Assembly: GCA_020441735.1 (NCBI GenBank)
Contig: JAGRLQ010000129.1
Location: forward strand, 481-9,669
Origin: Nitratireductor sp.
GTDB lineage: Bacteria; Pseudomonadota; Alphaproteobacteria; Rhizobiales; Rhizobiaceae
Direction: 5' to 3'
Length of the DNA: 9,189 nt
The notes below the pieces were generated by a model. The model saw only the letters and a list, made by a program, of their open reading frames with translations. It made no database searches and was not told where the DNA came from. Shown piece after piece: positions 1 to 7,251 of this stretch. Position 1 is the stretch's first letter. Each line of letters opens with the position of its first letter. The position numbers and the translations under genes were made by a program.

Positions 1-2
1 TG

Positions 3-1316
3 TGCTTCCCGTTCATCTTCCGTGGTGCGCTCGATGTGGGGGCAACGACCATCAACGAGGAAATGAAGCTTGCCGCGGTCCAGGCCATCGCCGAGCTTGC
101 ACAGGCAGAGCCGGCCGACGCCACCGCAATGCCGGGCGGCGTGACGCCGAAACGCTTCGGGCCGGATTATCTCATCCCCTCGCCCTTCGACCAGCGGCTT
201 ATCCTGCGAATTGCGCCCGCGGTTGCAGAGGCTGCAATGAAGAGTGGCGTCGCGACCCGGCCGATCGAGGATCTCAAGGCCTATCAGGACGAACTCAACC
301 AGATCGTCTTCCGCTCCGGCCTGATCATGAAGCCGATCATCGAAAAGGCCCGCTCGCAACCCAAGCGGGTCATCTATGCCGATGGCGAGGACGAGCGCGT
401 GCTGCGGGCAGCCCAGGTCGGCATCGAGGAGCATGCCTTCAGTCCGATTCTGGTCGGCCGGCCCAAGGTGATCGAGAAGCGGCTGACACAATTCGGTCTT
501 TCCATGAAACCGGGCAAGGATTTCGAGGTCATCAACCCGCAAAGCGACCCCCGCTATCAGGACTATGTGCATGACTACATGGTGCTGACGGGGCGCCGGG
601 GCACCACGCCGGAAACGGCGCGGCTGCTGGTGCGCACCAACACCACGGTGATCGCAGCCCTTGCCGTTCATCGTGGCGATGCCGATGCAATGATCTGCGG
701 ACTCGAGGGGCGGTTTTCGCGCCATCTCGAATATGTCCGCCAGATCATCGGGCTGGCGGAGGGCGTTACCGATGTGGCGGCGCTCAGCTTGTTGTTGACC
801 CAGAACAAGGAGCTGTTCCTTGCCGACACCCATGTGCGCGAGGAGCCGAGCGAGGATGAAATCGTCGCCATGACTCAGCTTGCCTGCCGCGCCATGCAGC
901 GCTTTGGCATCCGGCCCAAGGCGGCGCTGCTGTCATTTTCCGATTTCGGCTCACGCGACACGCCTTCCACCCTGAAGATGCGCCGGGCGGCTGAACGCCT
1001 GCACGAACTTGAACCCGAACTGGAACTTGATGGCGAAATGCATGGCGATACCGCGCTATCGCGGTTGATCCGCGACCGGGTGATGCCGATGTCGCGGCTC
1101 AAGGGCCATGCCAACCTGCTCGTCTTTCCTAATCTCGATGCAGCCAACATCACGCTTTCGGTCGCCAAGCAGATGACCGACGGGCTACAGGTCGGCCCGA
1201 TCCTGCTCGGCACGGCGAAGGCCGCACACGTGCTCACGCCGGCCGTCACCTCCCGCGGCGTCTTCAACATTTCGGCGATTGCCGCCGTTGATGCGATCCA
1301 TCATCAGGAGGGGTAA
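3..1316 (+). CDS. maeB: NADP-dependent malic enzyme with C-terminal phosphotransacetylase-like domain (3' part only)
   Basis: Malic enzyme oxidatively decarboxylates malate to pyruvate in the cytosol with NAD+ or NADP+. The reading frame is already open at the left edge, so the start is outside the window; 437 codons remain up to TAA at 1314-1316, against about 750-770 residues for full-length members. The first visible residues (CFPFIFRGALDVGATTINEE) are the typical end of the malic enzyme NAD(P)-binding domain. After a linker, from about fragment residue 108 (KRVIYADGEDERVLRA) to the end lies a phosphotransacetylase-like domain, including LLVFPNLDAANI near the C-terminus. In this family that domain is generally regarded as a structural or acetyl-CoA-sensing module rather than an active acetyltransferase (family knowledge). 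Cofactor preference (the NAD-type Dme or NADP-type Tme of rhizobia) cannot be decided because the catalytic half is missing. nadE starts 3 nt downstream. Confidence 0.93.
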   Translation, partial: CFPFIFRGALDVGATTINEEMKLAAVQAIAELAQAEPADATAMPGGVTPKRFGPDYLIPSPFDQRLILRIAPAVAEAAMKSGVATRPIEDLKAYQDELNQIVFRSGLIMKPIIEKARSQPKRVIYADGEDERVLRAAQVGIEEHAFSPILVGRPKVIEKRLTQFGLSMKPGKDFEVINPQSDPRYQDYVHDYMVLTGRRGTTPETARLLVRTNTTVIAALAVHRGDADAMICGLEGRFSRHLEYVRQIIGLAEGVTDVAALSLLLTQNKELFLADTHVREEPSEDEIVAMTQLACRAMQRFGIRPKAALLSFSDFGSRDTPSTLKMRRAAERLHELEPELELDGEMHGDTALSRLIRDRVMPMSRLKGHANLLVFPNLDAANITLSVAKQMTDGLQVGPILLGTAKAAHVLTPAVTSRGVFNISAIAAVDAIHHQEG

Positions 1317-1319
1317 GCC

Positions 1320-2993
1320 ATGGCCAAACGCCCCGACACGCTGCGCATCGCCATTGCGCAATTAAACCCGACGATGGGCGACATCGCCGGCAATCTTGAA
1401 CTTGCCAGAGAAGCGCGAGCCGACGCGGCACGCAGCCATGCCGATCTCGTCTTCTTCACCGAACTGTTCATCTCCGGCTATCCGCCGGAGGATCTGGTGC
1501 GCAAGCCTGCCTTTCTGCGTGACTGCATGGCGGCGGTGGAAGAACTGGCGAAGGAAACCGAAGATGGCGGCCCCGGCGTCATTATCGGCTCGCCCTATGC
1601 GGAGAAGGACAAGGTCTACAACGCCGTTGCCGTGCTCGATGACGGCAAGGTGCAGACCTGGCGGCTCAAGGTCGATCTGCCGAATTACGGCGAATTCGAC
1701 GAAAAGCGCGTCTTCGACGTGGGGCCGATGCCCGGCCCGGTCAATTTCCGCGGTGTGCGGCTCGGCGTGCCGGTCTGCGAGGATATCTGGGGCGAAATGG
1801 GGGTCTGCGAGACGCTGGCAGAAAGCGGCGCTGAACTCCTGCTGGTTCCCAATGGTTCGCCTTATTACCGCGACAAGATGGATATCCGCCAGCAGGTGGT
1901 GATCAAGCAGATCATCGAAACGGGCCTGCCGATGGTCTATGCCAACCAGCTTGGCGGCCAGGATGAACTGATCTTCGACGGTGGCTCGTTCGTGATGAAT
2001 GCCGACAAGACGCTCGCCGTGCAGATGAACCAGTTCGAAGCCAGCGTGGTAACGACGACCTGGCGGCGTAATGGCGACGAATGGACCTGCGACACCCATG
2101 CGCTTGCCCGCCTGCCCGATGGCGACGAGGCGGACTGGCGCGCCTGCGTGATGGGGCTGCGCGACTATGTCAACAAGAACGGCTTCAAGAACGTGGTGCT
2201 GGGGCTTTCCGGCGGCATCGATTCGGCAATCTGCGCTGCGATGAGCGTCGATGCGCTGGGCGAGGAACGGGTGCGCTGTGTCATGCTGCCTTACAAATAC
2301 ACCTCGAAGGACAGTCTGAAGGATGCCGAGGAATGCGCCGAACTGCTTGGCACACGCTACGAGATCATTCCCATCGAAGCCCCTGTGACGGGGTTCAACA
2401 AGGCGCTGGAAGCGGCCTTTGATGGCACGGATGAAGGCGTCACCGAGGAAAACCTGCAATCGCGGGCGCGTGGCGTCATTTTGATGGCGATTTCCAACAA
2501 GTTCGGTTCCATGGTGGTGACCACCGGCAACAAGTCTGAGATGTCGGTCGGCTATGCCACGCTCTATGGCGACATGAATGGCGGCTACAACCCGATCAAG
2601 GACCTCTACAAGATGCGAGTCTACGGGCTGGCCGACTGGCGCAACAAGCACCATCCCCCGGATTGCAAGGGGCCGACCGGCATGGTGATCCCGCAGAACA
2701 TCATCGACAAGGCGCCTTCAGCCGAGTTGCGCCCCGACCAGACCGACCAGGATTCGCTGCCACCCTATCCCGTGCTCGATGACATTCTGGAATGCCTTGT
2801 CGAAAAGGAGATGTCGACGGAGGAAATCGTTGCCCGCGGCCATGAGGAGGCGACCGTGCACCGCATCGAACACCTGCTCTACATCGCCGAATACAAGCGG
2901 CGGCAATCGGCGCCAGGCGTGAAGATCACCCGCAAGCAGTTCGGCCGCGACCGGCGCTATCCGATTACCAACCGGTACCGCGACCGGGGGTGA
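1320..2993 (+). CDS. nadE: Glutamine-dependent NAD+ synthetase
   Basis: This enzyme makes NAD+ from deamido-NAD+ (NaAD) and ATP, using ammonia released from glutamine; it is the last step of NAD synthesis. The 557-residue length fits the two-domain glutamine-using form. The N-terminal nitrilase-type amidase domain (about 1-260) shows the catalytic triad: Glu48 in FFTELFISGY, Lys117 in WRLKVDLPNYGEFDEKR and Cys153 in VPVCEDIWGE. The C-terminal synthetase domain (about 275-557) has the ATP pyrophosphatase P-loop LGLSGGIDSA (residues 294-303) and the TTGNKSEMSVGYATLYGD segment (401-418). The start at 1320 is supported by AGGAGGGG at 1306-1313, 6 nt before the ATG and overlapping the end of the malic enzyme gene. 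All key residues are present, so the protein should be active. Its position directly behind malic enzyme suggests that the NAD(P) pool and an NAD(P)-using enzyme are expressed together. Confidence 0.97.
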   Translation: MAKRPDTLRIAIAQLNPTMGDIAGNLELAREARADAARSHADLVFFTELFISGYPPEDLVRKPAFLRDCMAAVEELAKETEDGGPGVIIGSPYAEKDKVYNAVAVLDDGKVQTWRLKVDLPNYGEFDEKRVFDVGPMPGPVNFRGVRLGVPVCEDIWGEMGVCETLAESGAELLLVPNGSPYYRDKMDIRQQVVIKQIIETGLPMVYANQLGGQDELIFDGGSFVMNADKTLAVQMNQFEASVVTTTWRRNGDEWTCDTHALARLPDGDEADWRACVMGLRDYVNKNGFKNVVLGLSGGIDSAICAAMSVDALGEERVRCVMLPYKYTSKDSLKDAEECAELLGTRYEIIPIEAPVTGFNKALEAAFDGTDEGVTEENLQSRARGVILMAISNKFGSMVVTTGNKSEMSVGYATLYGDMNGGYNPIKDLYKMRVYGLADWRNKHHPPDCKGPTGMVIPQNIIDKAPSAELRPDQTDQDSLPPYPVLDDILECLVEKEMSTEEIVARGHEEATVHRIEHLLYIAEYKRRQSAPGVKITRKQFGRDRRYPITNRYRDRG

Positions 2994-2997
2994 ATAC

Positions 2998-3408
2998 ATG
3001 GAGAATATCGAAATCTCCTTCGATCAGGCACGGATCGATTTCGAGCGCACGTCGTCACTCATCCGCCAGTCCTACTGGGGCAGGCAGCGGACCGACGCGA
3101 TCGATCGCCGGGCGTTTGCCAATTCCATTTGCGCAATTGCAGTCATGGACGGGCGGCAAGTTGGCTTTGCCCGTGCCAGTGGTGATCGCACGTGCTTTGC
3201 ACGGATTTCCGACATCATGGTCTGGCCGGAGTTTCGAGGGCGCGGGATCGGCAAGATGCTCCTTGAAGCCCTGTTGGGGCATGAAGAGCTCGCCACGGTT
3301 ACGATCTGGACCCTCAATACCGGCGACGCGCACAGCCTGTATGAGCGCTATGGCTTCAAGCCCTGCGTCGACGGACATGAAATGCGCCTAGACAGGTCGG
3401 ATGCTTGA
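2998..3408 (+). CDS. GNAT-family N-acetyltransferase
   Basis: A 136-residue protein of the GCN5-related N-acetyltransferase family, which moves an acetyl group from acetyl-CoA to an amine. The acetyl-CoA binding motif A is clear: SDIMVWPEFRGRGIGKMLLE (about 71-90), with the R-G-x-G-x-G pyrophosphate loop at 80-85. A C-terminal motif B-like element, HSLYERYGFKPC (112-123), carries the usual tyrosine. The length suits a single-domain GNAT. The ATG at 2998 lies 4 nt after the nadE stop, and GGGGGTGA (2986-2993) spans the nadE end as a plausible ribosome binding site. A GTG at 2990 in another frame opens a competing but unconvincing frame. The last base of its TGA is the first base of the transporter ATG (TGATG). 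The substrate is unknown: small-molecule amine, antibiotic-like compound or protein N-terminus are all possible. Confidence 0.9.
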   Translation: MENIEISFDQARIDFERTSSLIRQSYWGRQRTDAIDRRAFANSICAIAVMDGRQVGFARASGDRTCFARISDIMVWPEFRGRGIGKMLLEALLGHEELATVTIWTLNTGDAHSLYERYGFKPCVDGHEMRLDRSDA

Positions 3409-4640
3409 TGACCACCCTCACCTTCCTCAGCGACAATGCCCGCTGGATAACCGGCGGGTTTCTGCTGTGCTTCTTCTCCTCTTTCGGCCAAACCTTTTTC
3501 ATCGCGCTTTCAGGCGGTGAAATCCGCGCCGAATACGGGCTGTCGAACGGCGAATGGGGGTCGCTCTACATGCTGGCGACGCTGGCTAGCGCGGCAACGC
3601 TGACGCAACTCGGACGCATCGTCGATCATCTCTCGATTGCCAAGGTTACGGCCATCGTCATTCCCATGCTGGGCCTTGCCTGCTTCCTGATGTCGTGGTC
3701 GCAATCGGTCATTCTTCTGGGTGTAACACTCTATCTGCTGCGCTTGTTCGGCCAGGGGATGATGACGCACACCGCCATGACGGCCATGGGCAAGTGGTAT
3801 GCCGCCCGGCGCGGCACGGCGGTTTCGTTTACCACCGTCGGGCTGCAGGGCGGCGAGGCGCTGCTGCCGATCGCCATGGTGTCACTGTTTGCCGCGATCG
3901 GCTGGCGCCAATCCTGGCTGGCCATGGCCATCTTGATCGTTCTCTTCGCCCTGCCCGTAATCTACACGCTGATGCGCGTCGAGCGGACACCGCAGGCAAG
4001 CGACGGTCCGGCAAGATCACACACGGCGCGGGACTGGACGCGGAGCGAAGTCCTGCGCGACCCGCTTTTCTGGATCATGCTGATCGGCGTGCTTGCCCCT
4101 GCCTTCATCGGCACGACGATCTTCTTTCACCAGGCCTATCTGGTCGAACTGCGCGGCTGGGAGCTCAATGCCTTCGCTGCCGCCTTCGCCGTCATGGCGG
4201 CAATGACCGTGCTGTTTGCGCTGATCTGCGGACAACTGGTCGACCGGTTCGGCGCAAAGGCGATCCTGCCCTTCTTCCTGCTGCCGCTTGCCGGTTCCTG
4301 CTTTGCGCTCGCCCTGATTGCCGATGCGCGTGGCATTTTCGCGTTCATGGCGCTGATGGGCATTTCCTACGGCTTTTCCTCCACGCTGTTCGGCGCCCTG
4401 TGGCCGGAAATCTATGGCACGGCGCATCTGGGCGGTATTCGCGCCATCATGGTGGCGCTGATGGTGCTCTCCAGCGCGCTCGGACCGGGTATCAGCGGCC
4501 TGATGATCGATGCCGGCATTTCCTATCTGAAACAGACTTTTGCCATGGGAATCTGGTGCCTTGCAGCCAGCGCCGTATTGCTGTTTGTAGCGCGCAAGCT
4601 TACCAACCGCGCCCGGACCGAACCGTTGGAACCCGCATGA
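3408..4640 (+). CDS. Major facilitator superfamily transporter, 12 transmembrane helices
   Basis: A 410-residue inner-membrane secondary transporter. Hydrophobic segments lie at about 14-36, 50-69, 78-98, 101-121, 139-163, 168-188, then after a polar central loop (190-218) at 221-245, 255-277, 284-304, 308-330, 343-364 and 375-395, the 6+6 plan of MFS proteins. The signature loop after helix 2 is GRIVDHLSIAK (69-79), and its second-half counterpart after helix 8 is GQLVDRFGAK (275-284). I prefer ATG 3408, whose first base is the last base of the acetyltransferase stop, over the adjacent TTG at 3405. No strong Shine-Dalgarno is visible, consistent with translational coupling. The last 4 nt (ATGA) overlap the gltX start. 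The substrate cannot be read from the sequence; the overall look is of a small organic solute or drug transporter, but this is only a guess. Confidence 0.9.
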   Translation: MTTLTFLSDNARWITGGFLLCFFSSFGQTFFIALSGGEIRAEYGLSNGEWGSLYMLATLASAATLTQLGRIVDHLSIAKVTAIVIPMLGLACFLMSWSQSVILLGVTLYLLRLFGQGMMTHTAMTAMGKWYAARRGTAVSFTTVGLQGGEALLPIAMVSLFAAIGWRQSWLAMAILIVLFALPVIYTLMRVERTPQASDGPARSHTARDWTRSEVLRDPLFWIMLIGVLAPAFIGTTIFFHQAYLVELRGWELNAFAAAFAVMAAMTVLFALICGQLVDRFGAKAILPFFLLPLAGSCFALALIADARGIFAFMALMGISYGFSSTLFGALWPEIYGTAHLGGIRAIMVALMVLSSALGPGISGLMIDAGISYLKQTFAMGIWCLAASAVLLFVARKLTNRARTEPLEPA

Positions 4641-5995
4641 CCATCACCGTCCGTTTTGCCCCCTCTCCAACCGGCAATATCCATATCGGCAATGCCAGAA
4701 CGGCGCTGATCAACTGGATTTATGCCCGCCAGAACGCAGGCAGCTTTATCCTGCGCTATGACGATACCGACAAGGCTCGCTCGAAACAGGAATATGCCGA
4801 CGGCATTGCCCGCGATCTTGCCTGGCTCGGTATCAAGCCCGACCGCGTGGAGCGCCAGTCGGAACGTTCGGAGGCGCATGAAGCCGCGACGCAGAAGCTG
4901 AAGGATTCCGGCCTGCTCTATGCCTGTTACGAGACGGCGGACGAACTCGACCGCCAGCGAAAGCGCCTCGCCATGCGTGGCCTGCCGCCGGTCTATAACC
5001 GCGCGGGGCTCAGCTATAACGCGGAAGAGCTGGCGAAATTCGAAGATGAAGGCCGCAAGCCCCATTGGCGCTTTCTGCTGCCCAACCACAAGGGCGATCC
5101 TTCGCAGCCGGAGCGCACCGAAATCCACTGGGACGATCTGGTGCGCGGGCCGCAGACGGTCGACCTCGCTTCACTTTCCGACCCTGTCCTGATACGCGAG
5201 GACGGAAGCTGGCTCTACACGCTGCCGAGCGTTGTCGATGACATCGACATGGGGGTCACCCACATCATCCGCGGCGATGACCACGTCACCAATACCGGCG
5301 TGCAGATTGCGATCTTCGAGGCGCTTGGCGCCACAGCGCCCGGTTTCGGCCATCACAACCTGCTGACAACCGCTTCAGGCGAAGGCTTGTCCAAACGGCT
5401 GGGCTCTCTCTCCCTGCAGGCACTGGCGGAAGATCATTACGAGCCGATGGCAGTTGCCTCGCTTGCCACGCTGATCGGCACGTCAGGCCCGGTTGAAGCC
5501 GTCGCCACCATGGACGAGCTGATTTCCCGCTTCGACATTGCCTCCGTCACCAAGTCGGCGGCGAAGTTCGACGTCAGCGAACTCGACAAGCTCAATGCGA
5601 AACTGGTGCATGAACTGTCTTTTGGAGCGGTGGCCGACCGCCTGACAGTAGCAGGCGCGGTTGGGGATGAAGCCTTCTGGCTCGCCGTGCGCGGCAATCT
5701 CGACAAGGTGGAGGATGCCGCCTTCTGGTGGCAGAAAATCGAAAACGCCGCACCTCAGATCGATGCCGAGGATACCGAATTCGTTCAGACTGCAGCAGGC
5801 CTGCTGCCGGCAGAACCATGGGACGAAACCACCTGGGGCACCTGGACGGCAGCGGTCAAGGAGGTAACCGGCCGCAAGGGCAAAGGGCTTTTCATGCCGC
5901 TCAGAAAAGCGCTGACCGGCGAAAGCCACGGACCGGAACTGGCAGCCATCCTACCGCTTATTGGACGGGAAAGAACTCTGGCCCGACTATCCTGA
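4637..5995 (+). CDS. gltX: Glutamyl-tRNA synthetase (GltX2-type paralogue likely)
   Basis: A class I aminoacyl-tRNA synthetase that charges tRNA with glutamate in the cytosol. The 452 residues begin MTITVRFAPSPTGNIHIGNA, with the HIGH-type ATP site HIGN at 16-19, then YDDTDKARS (41-49) for amino-acid and ATP binding. DDIDMGVTHIIRGDDH (201-216) is the conserved Rossmann-fold segment. GEGLSKRLGS (248-257) occupies the KMSKS position, with the usual first lysine replaced. That variant is common among alphaproteobacterial GltX proteins, many of which have two copies (GltX1 and GltX2). The C-terminal helical anticodon-binding part runs from about 300 and ends GRERTLARLS. The start is the ATGA overlap with the transporter stop; the same frame stays open far upstream, but that stretch is the out-of-frame shadow of the transporter gene. 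The 3' end overlaps the convergent DUF2865 gene by 38 bp. Whether it charges tRNA-Glu, tRNA-Gln or both is not decidable here. Confidence 0.95.
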   Translation: MTITVRFAPSPTGNIHIGNARTALINWIYARQNAGSFILRYDDTDKARSKQEYADGIARDLAWLGIKPDRVERQSERSEAHEAATQKLKDSGLLYACYETADELDRQRKRLAMRGLPPVYNRAGLSYNAEELAKFEDEGRKPHWRFLLPNHKGDPSQPERTEIHWDDLVRGPQTVDLASLSDPVLIREDGSWLYTLPSVVDDIDMGVTHIIRGDDHVTNTGVQIAIFEALGATAPGFGHHNLLTTASGEGLSKRLGSLSLQALAEDHYEPMAVASLATLIGTSGPVEAVATMDELISRFDIASVTKSAAKFDVSELDKLNAKLVHELSFGAVADRLTVAGAVGDEAFWLAVRGNLDKVEDAAFWWQKIENAAPQIDAEDTEFVQTAAGLLPAEPWDETTWGTWTAAVKEVTGRKGKGLFMPLRKALTGESHGPELAAILPLIGRERTLARLS

Positions 5996-7061
5996 TGCGT
6001 GAACTGCCCTGGGCCACCGGTTCACTTTCGGTCCGGTTGGCAAGCTCGATCAACCGGTCGGCGGACAAATTGCCATCGGCCAGCGCCAGCCCGTCGAGAT
6101 CGAGATCCCGGTCGACGCGAAATGCGGGAACGGGGATGCTTCTCTCGTTTTCGGCGCCCGGCTCCGGTTCGTTACCGGCAATCTCCTCAAACTCGCGCTT
6201 GGAATAGCGGCAGCTGCAGGCCGTATCGACGTTCTTGCGGTAGGAGAAGGCGTTGGGCAGGTTCTGATAGGGTTCGCCATTGCGGAAGGAAATCGACTGC
6301 TCGGCATCGCCATTTGGCATGGGATGGAAGTAGAGCGCCGTCTCGGTGCCGGGGCACATCTTCTCACATTGCACCTCGTCAGCGGCAAAACGGTCGGAAG
6401 TGGTCGAAAAGCTGATCGGAAAATAATATCCGTCGCAGGTTCTCACGCACAGGGTTCTGAACGTGCCGAAGCGGCGCTGCAGGGCTGGATCGGATTCGCC
6501 ATAGGCGCCGGTATCGGAATAGGTCTTGGTGCCGAATATCTGTTCCAGCAATGTCCTGCGGCCGGAACTTGAAGGCTGCTGCTGGCGCACCGTCACCGTG
6601 CTGCGATCATCATCAACACAACCATTGTTGCGCATGGCGCGGATGATGCGCTCACGGTCGCTGCTGGTAGCTTTCCTGGGCGCAAGGCGATCGCGCTGGC
6701 GGCGCAGGCTTTCCAGATTGGCCACCATCGCAGCAAGGCTTGAATTGATCCGCTGGCAGACATTGGATCGACGGGCGTGACATCCGTTGCGCTGAGCAGC
6801 ACGCTCGGTCTTGCGGATCTGGACCTCCTGCTGGCGAACCGCGCGGTCGTATTCCTTGTAGCGGGACGAACTGCCGGCTCCCCTGCCCGTTTCGACAGCA
6901 GCGAGTTCGGCCTGCAGCGACTGGCAAAGCGCTCTTTGCGCGCTGGCAGGGCCCGCAACCGCCAAAACCACCAGCAGACCGGCAACACCACTCAAAAAGG
7001 CAGCAAAAACCGTATGCCCAAGCCTGTGTCCTGAAACCATGTGACCGGCGCTATCTCTCAT
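5958..7061 (-). CDS. Exported cysteine-rich DUF2865 domain protein
   Basis: A 367-residue protein of unknown function, recognised as DUF2865 by its core TLCVRTCDGYYFPISFST (203-220), ADEVQCEKMCPGTETALYFH (227-246) and DTACSCRYSK (279-288). A signal peptide is evident: hydrophobic VFAAFLSGVAGLLVVLAVAG (about 18-37) and a likely cleavage at ASA/Q after residue 41, so the protein should be periplasmic or envelope-associated. A basic, probably helical or coiled-coil region rich in Arg and Gln lies at about 66-128. Ten cysteines (46, 94, 102, 148, 205, 209, 232, 236, 282, 284), nearly all after the signal, suggest disulfides. The tail (295-367) is acidic then mixed. The start is uncertain: ATG at 7061 (used here) has no clear Shine-Dalgarno, and ATG at 7040 (residue 8) would give a more standard signal peptide. 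Its 3' end overlaps gltX by 38 bp in convergent orientation. Confidence 0.85.
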   Translation of the reverse strand: MRDSAGHMVSGHRLGHTVFAAFLSGVAGLLVVLAVAGPASAQRALCQSLQAELAAVETGRGAGSSSRYKEYDRAVRQQEVQIRKTERAAQRNGCHARRSNVCQRINSSLAAMVANLESLRRQRDRLAPRKATSSDRERIIRAMRNNGCVDDDRSTVTVRQQQPSSSGRRTLLEQIFGTKTYSDTGAYGESDPALQRRFGTFRTLCVRTCDGYYFPISFSTTSDRFAADEVQCEKMCPGTETALYFHPMPNGDAEQSISFRNGEPYQNLPNAFSYRKNVDTACSCRYSKREFEEIAGNEPEPGAENERSIPVPAFRVDRDLDLDGLALADGNLSADRLIELANRTESEPVAQGSSRIRIVGPEFFPVQ

Positions 7062-7251
7062 CCTGGCGTCTTTTGCCCATGCATCACCTGCCGTGGTTCA
7101 TTCATTCCGGATATTCCGGGCGCAATCATCTTTCAGGCCTGCGCCCGCCGTGGTGAATGACGGCAATCAATATCCCATTTCAGGTGGCCGAATTGTGTCG
7201 GCTACCCCTGATTCACCTCCGGTTCTACCGCAAACATGGTTAACGAAGCCT

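Larger units (their letters stand above)
3..5995 (+). other. Probable five-gene operon: malic enzyme - nadE - GNAT - MFS - gltX
   Basis: All five genes are on the same strand with junctions of +3 nt (1317-1319), +4 nt (2994-2997), a 1-nt overlap at 3408 and a 4-nt overlap at 4637-4640. There is no room for a promoter or intrinsic terminator at any junction, although internal promoters inside coding sequence cannot be excluded. The upstream boundary lies outside the window. Downstream, a minus-strand gene begins to overlap before the gltX stop, so the transcript must end inside the antisense of that gene. Confidence 0.8.

Noticed and set aside
1362..2654. A 430-codon minus-strand frame opposite nadE
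   Set aside because: It lies wholly antisense to a gene with intact NadE motifs and has the His/Arg/Ala-rich composition produced by reading the complement of high-GC coding DNA. No recognisable motif was found.
2990..3391. Alternative frame from GTG 2990 overlapping the GNAT gene
   Set aside because: The 2998 frame has clear acetyl-CoA binding motifs; the alternative has none and a composition typical of a shadow frame.
3695..4636. A 314-codon open frame upstream of and in frame with gltX, which could make a 766-residue fusion
   Set aside because: It runs out of frame through the MFS gene, whose own translation gives a clean 12-helix protein. The extension is rich in Arg, His, Gly and Ala like other shadow frames, and gltX has a canonical GluRS N-terminus at 4637.
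5999..6572. Plus-strand open frames opposite the DUF2865 gene, after gltX
   Set aside because: They are antisense to a frame with a signal peptide and conserved DUF2865 core; they lack ribosome binding sites and recognisable domains.
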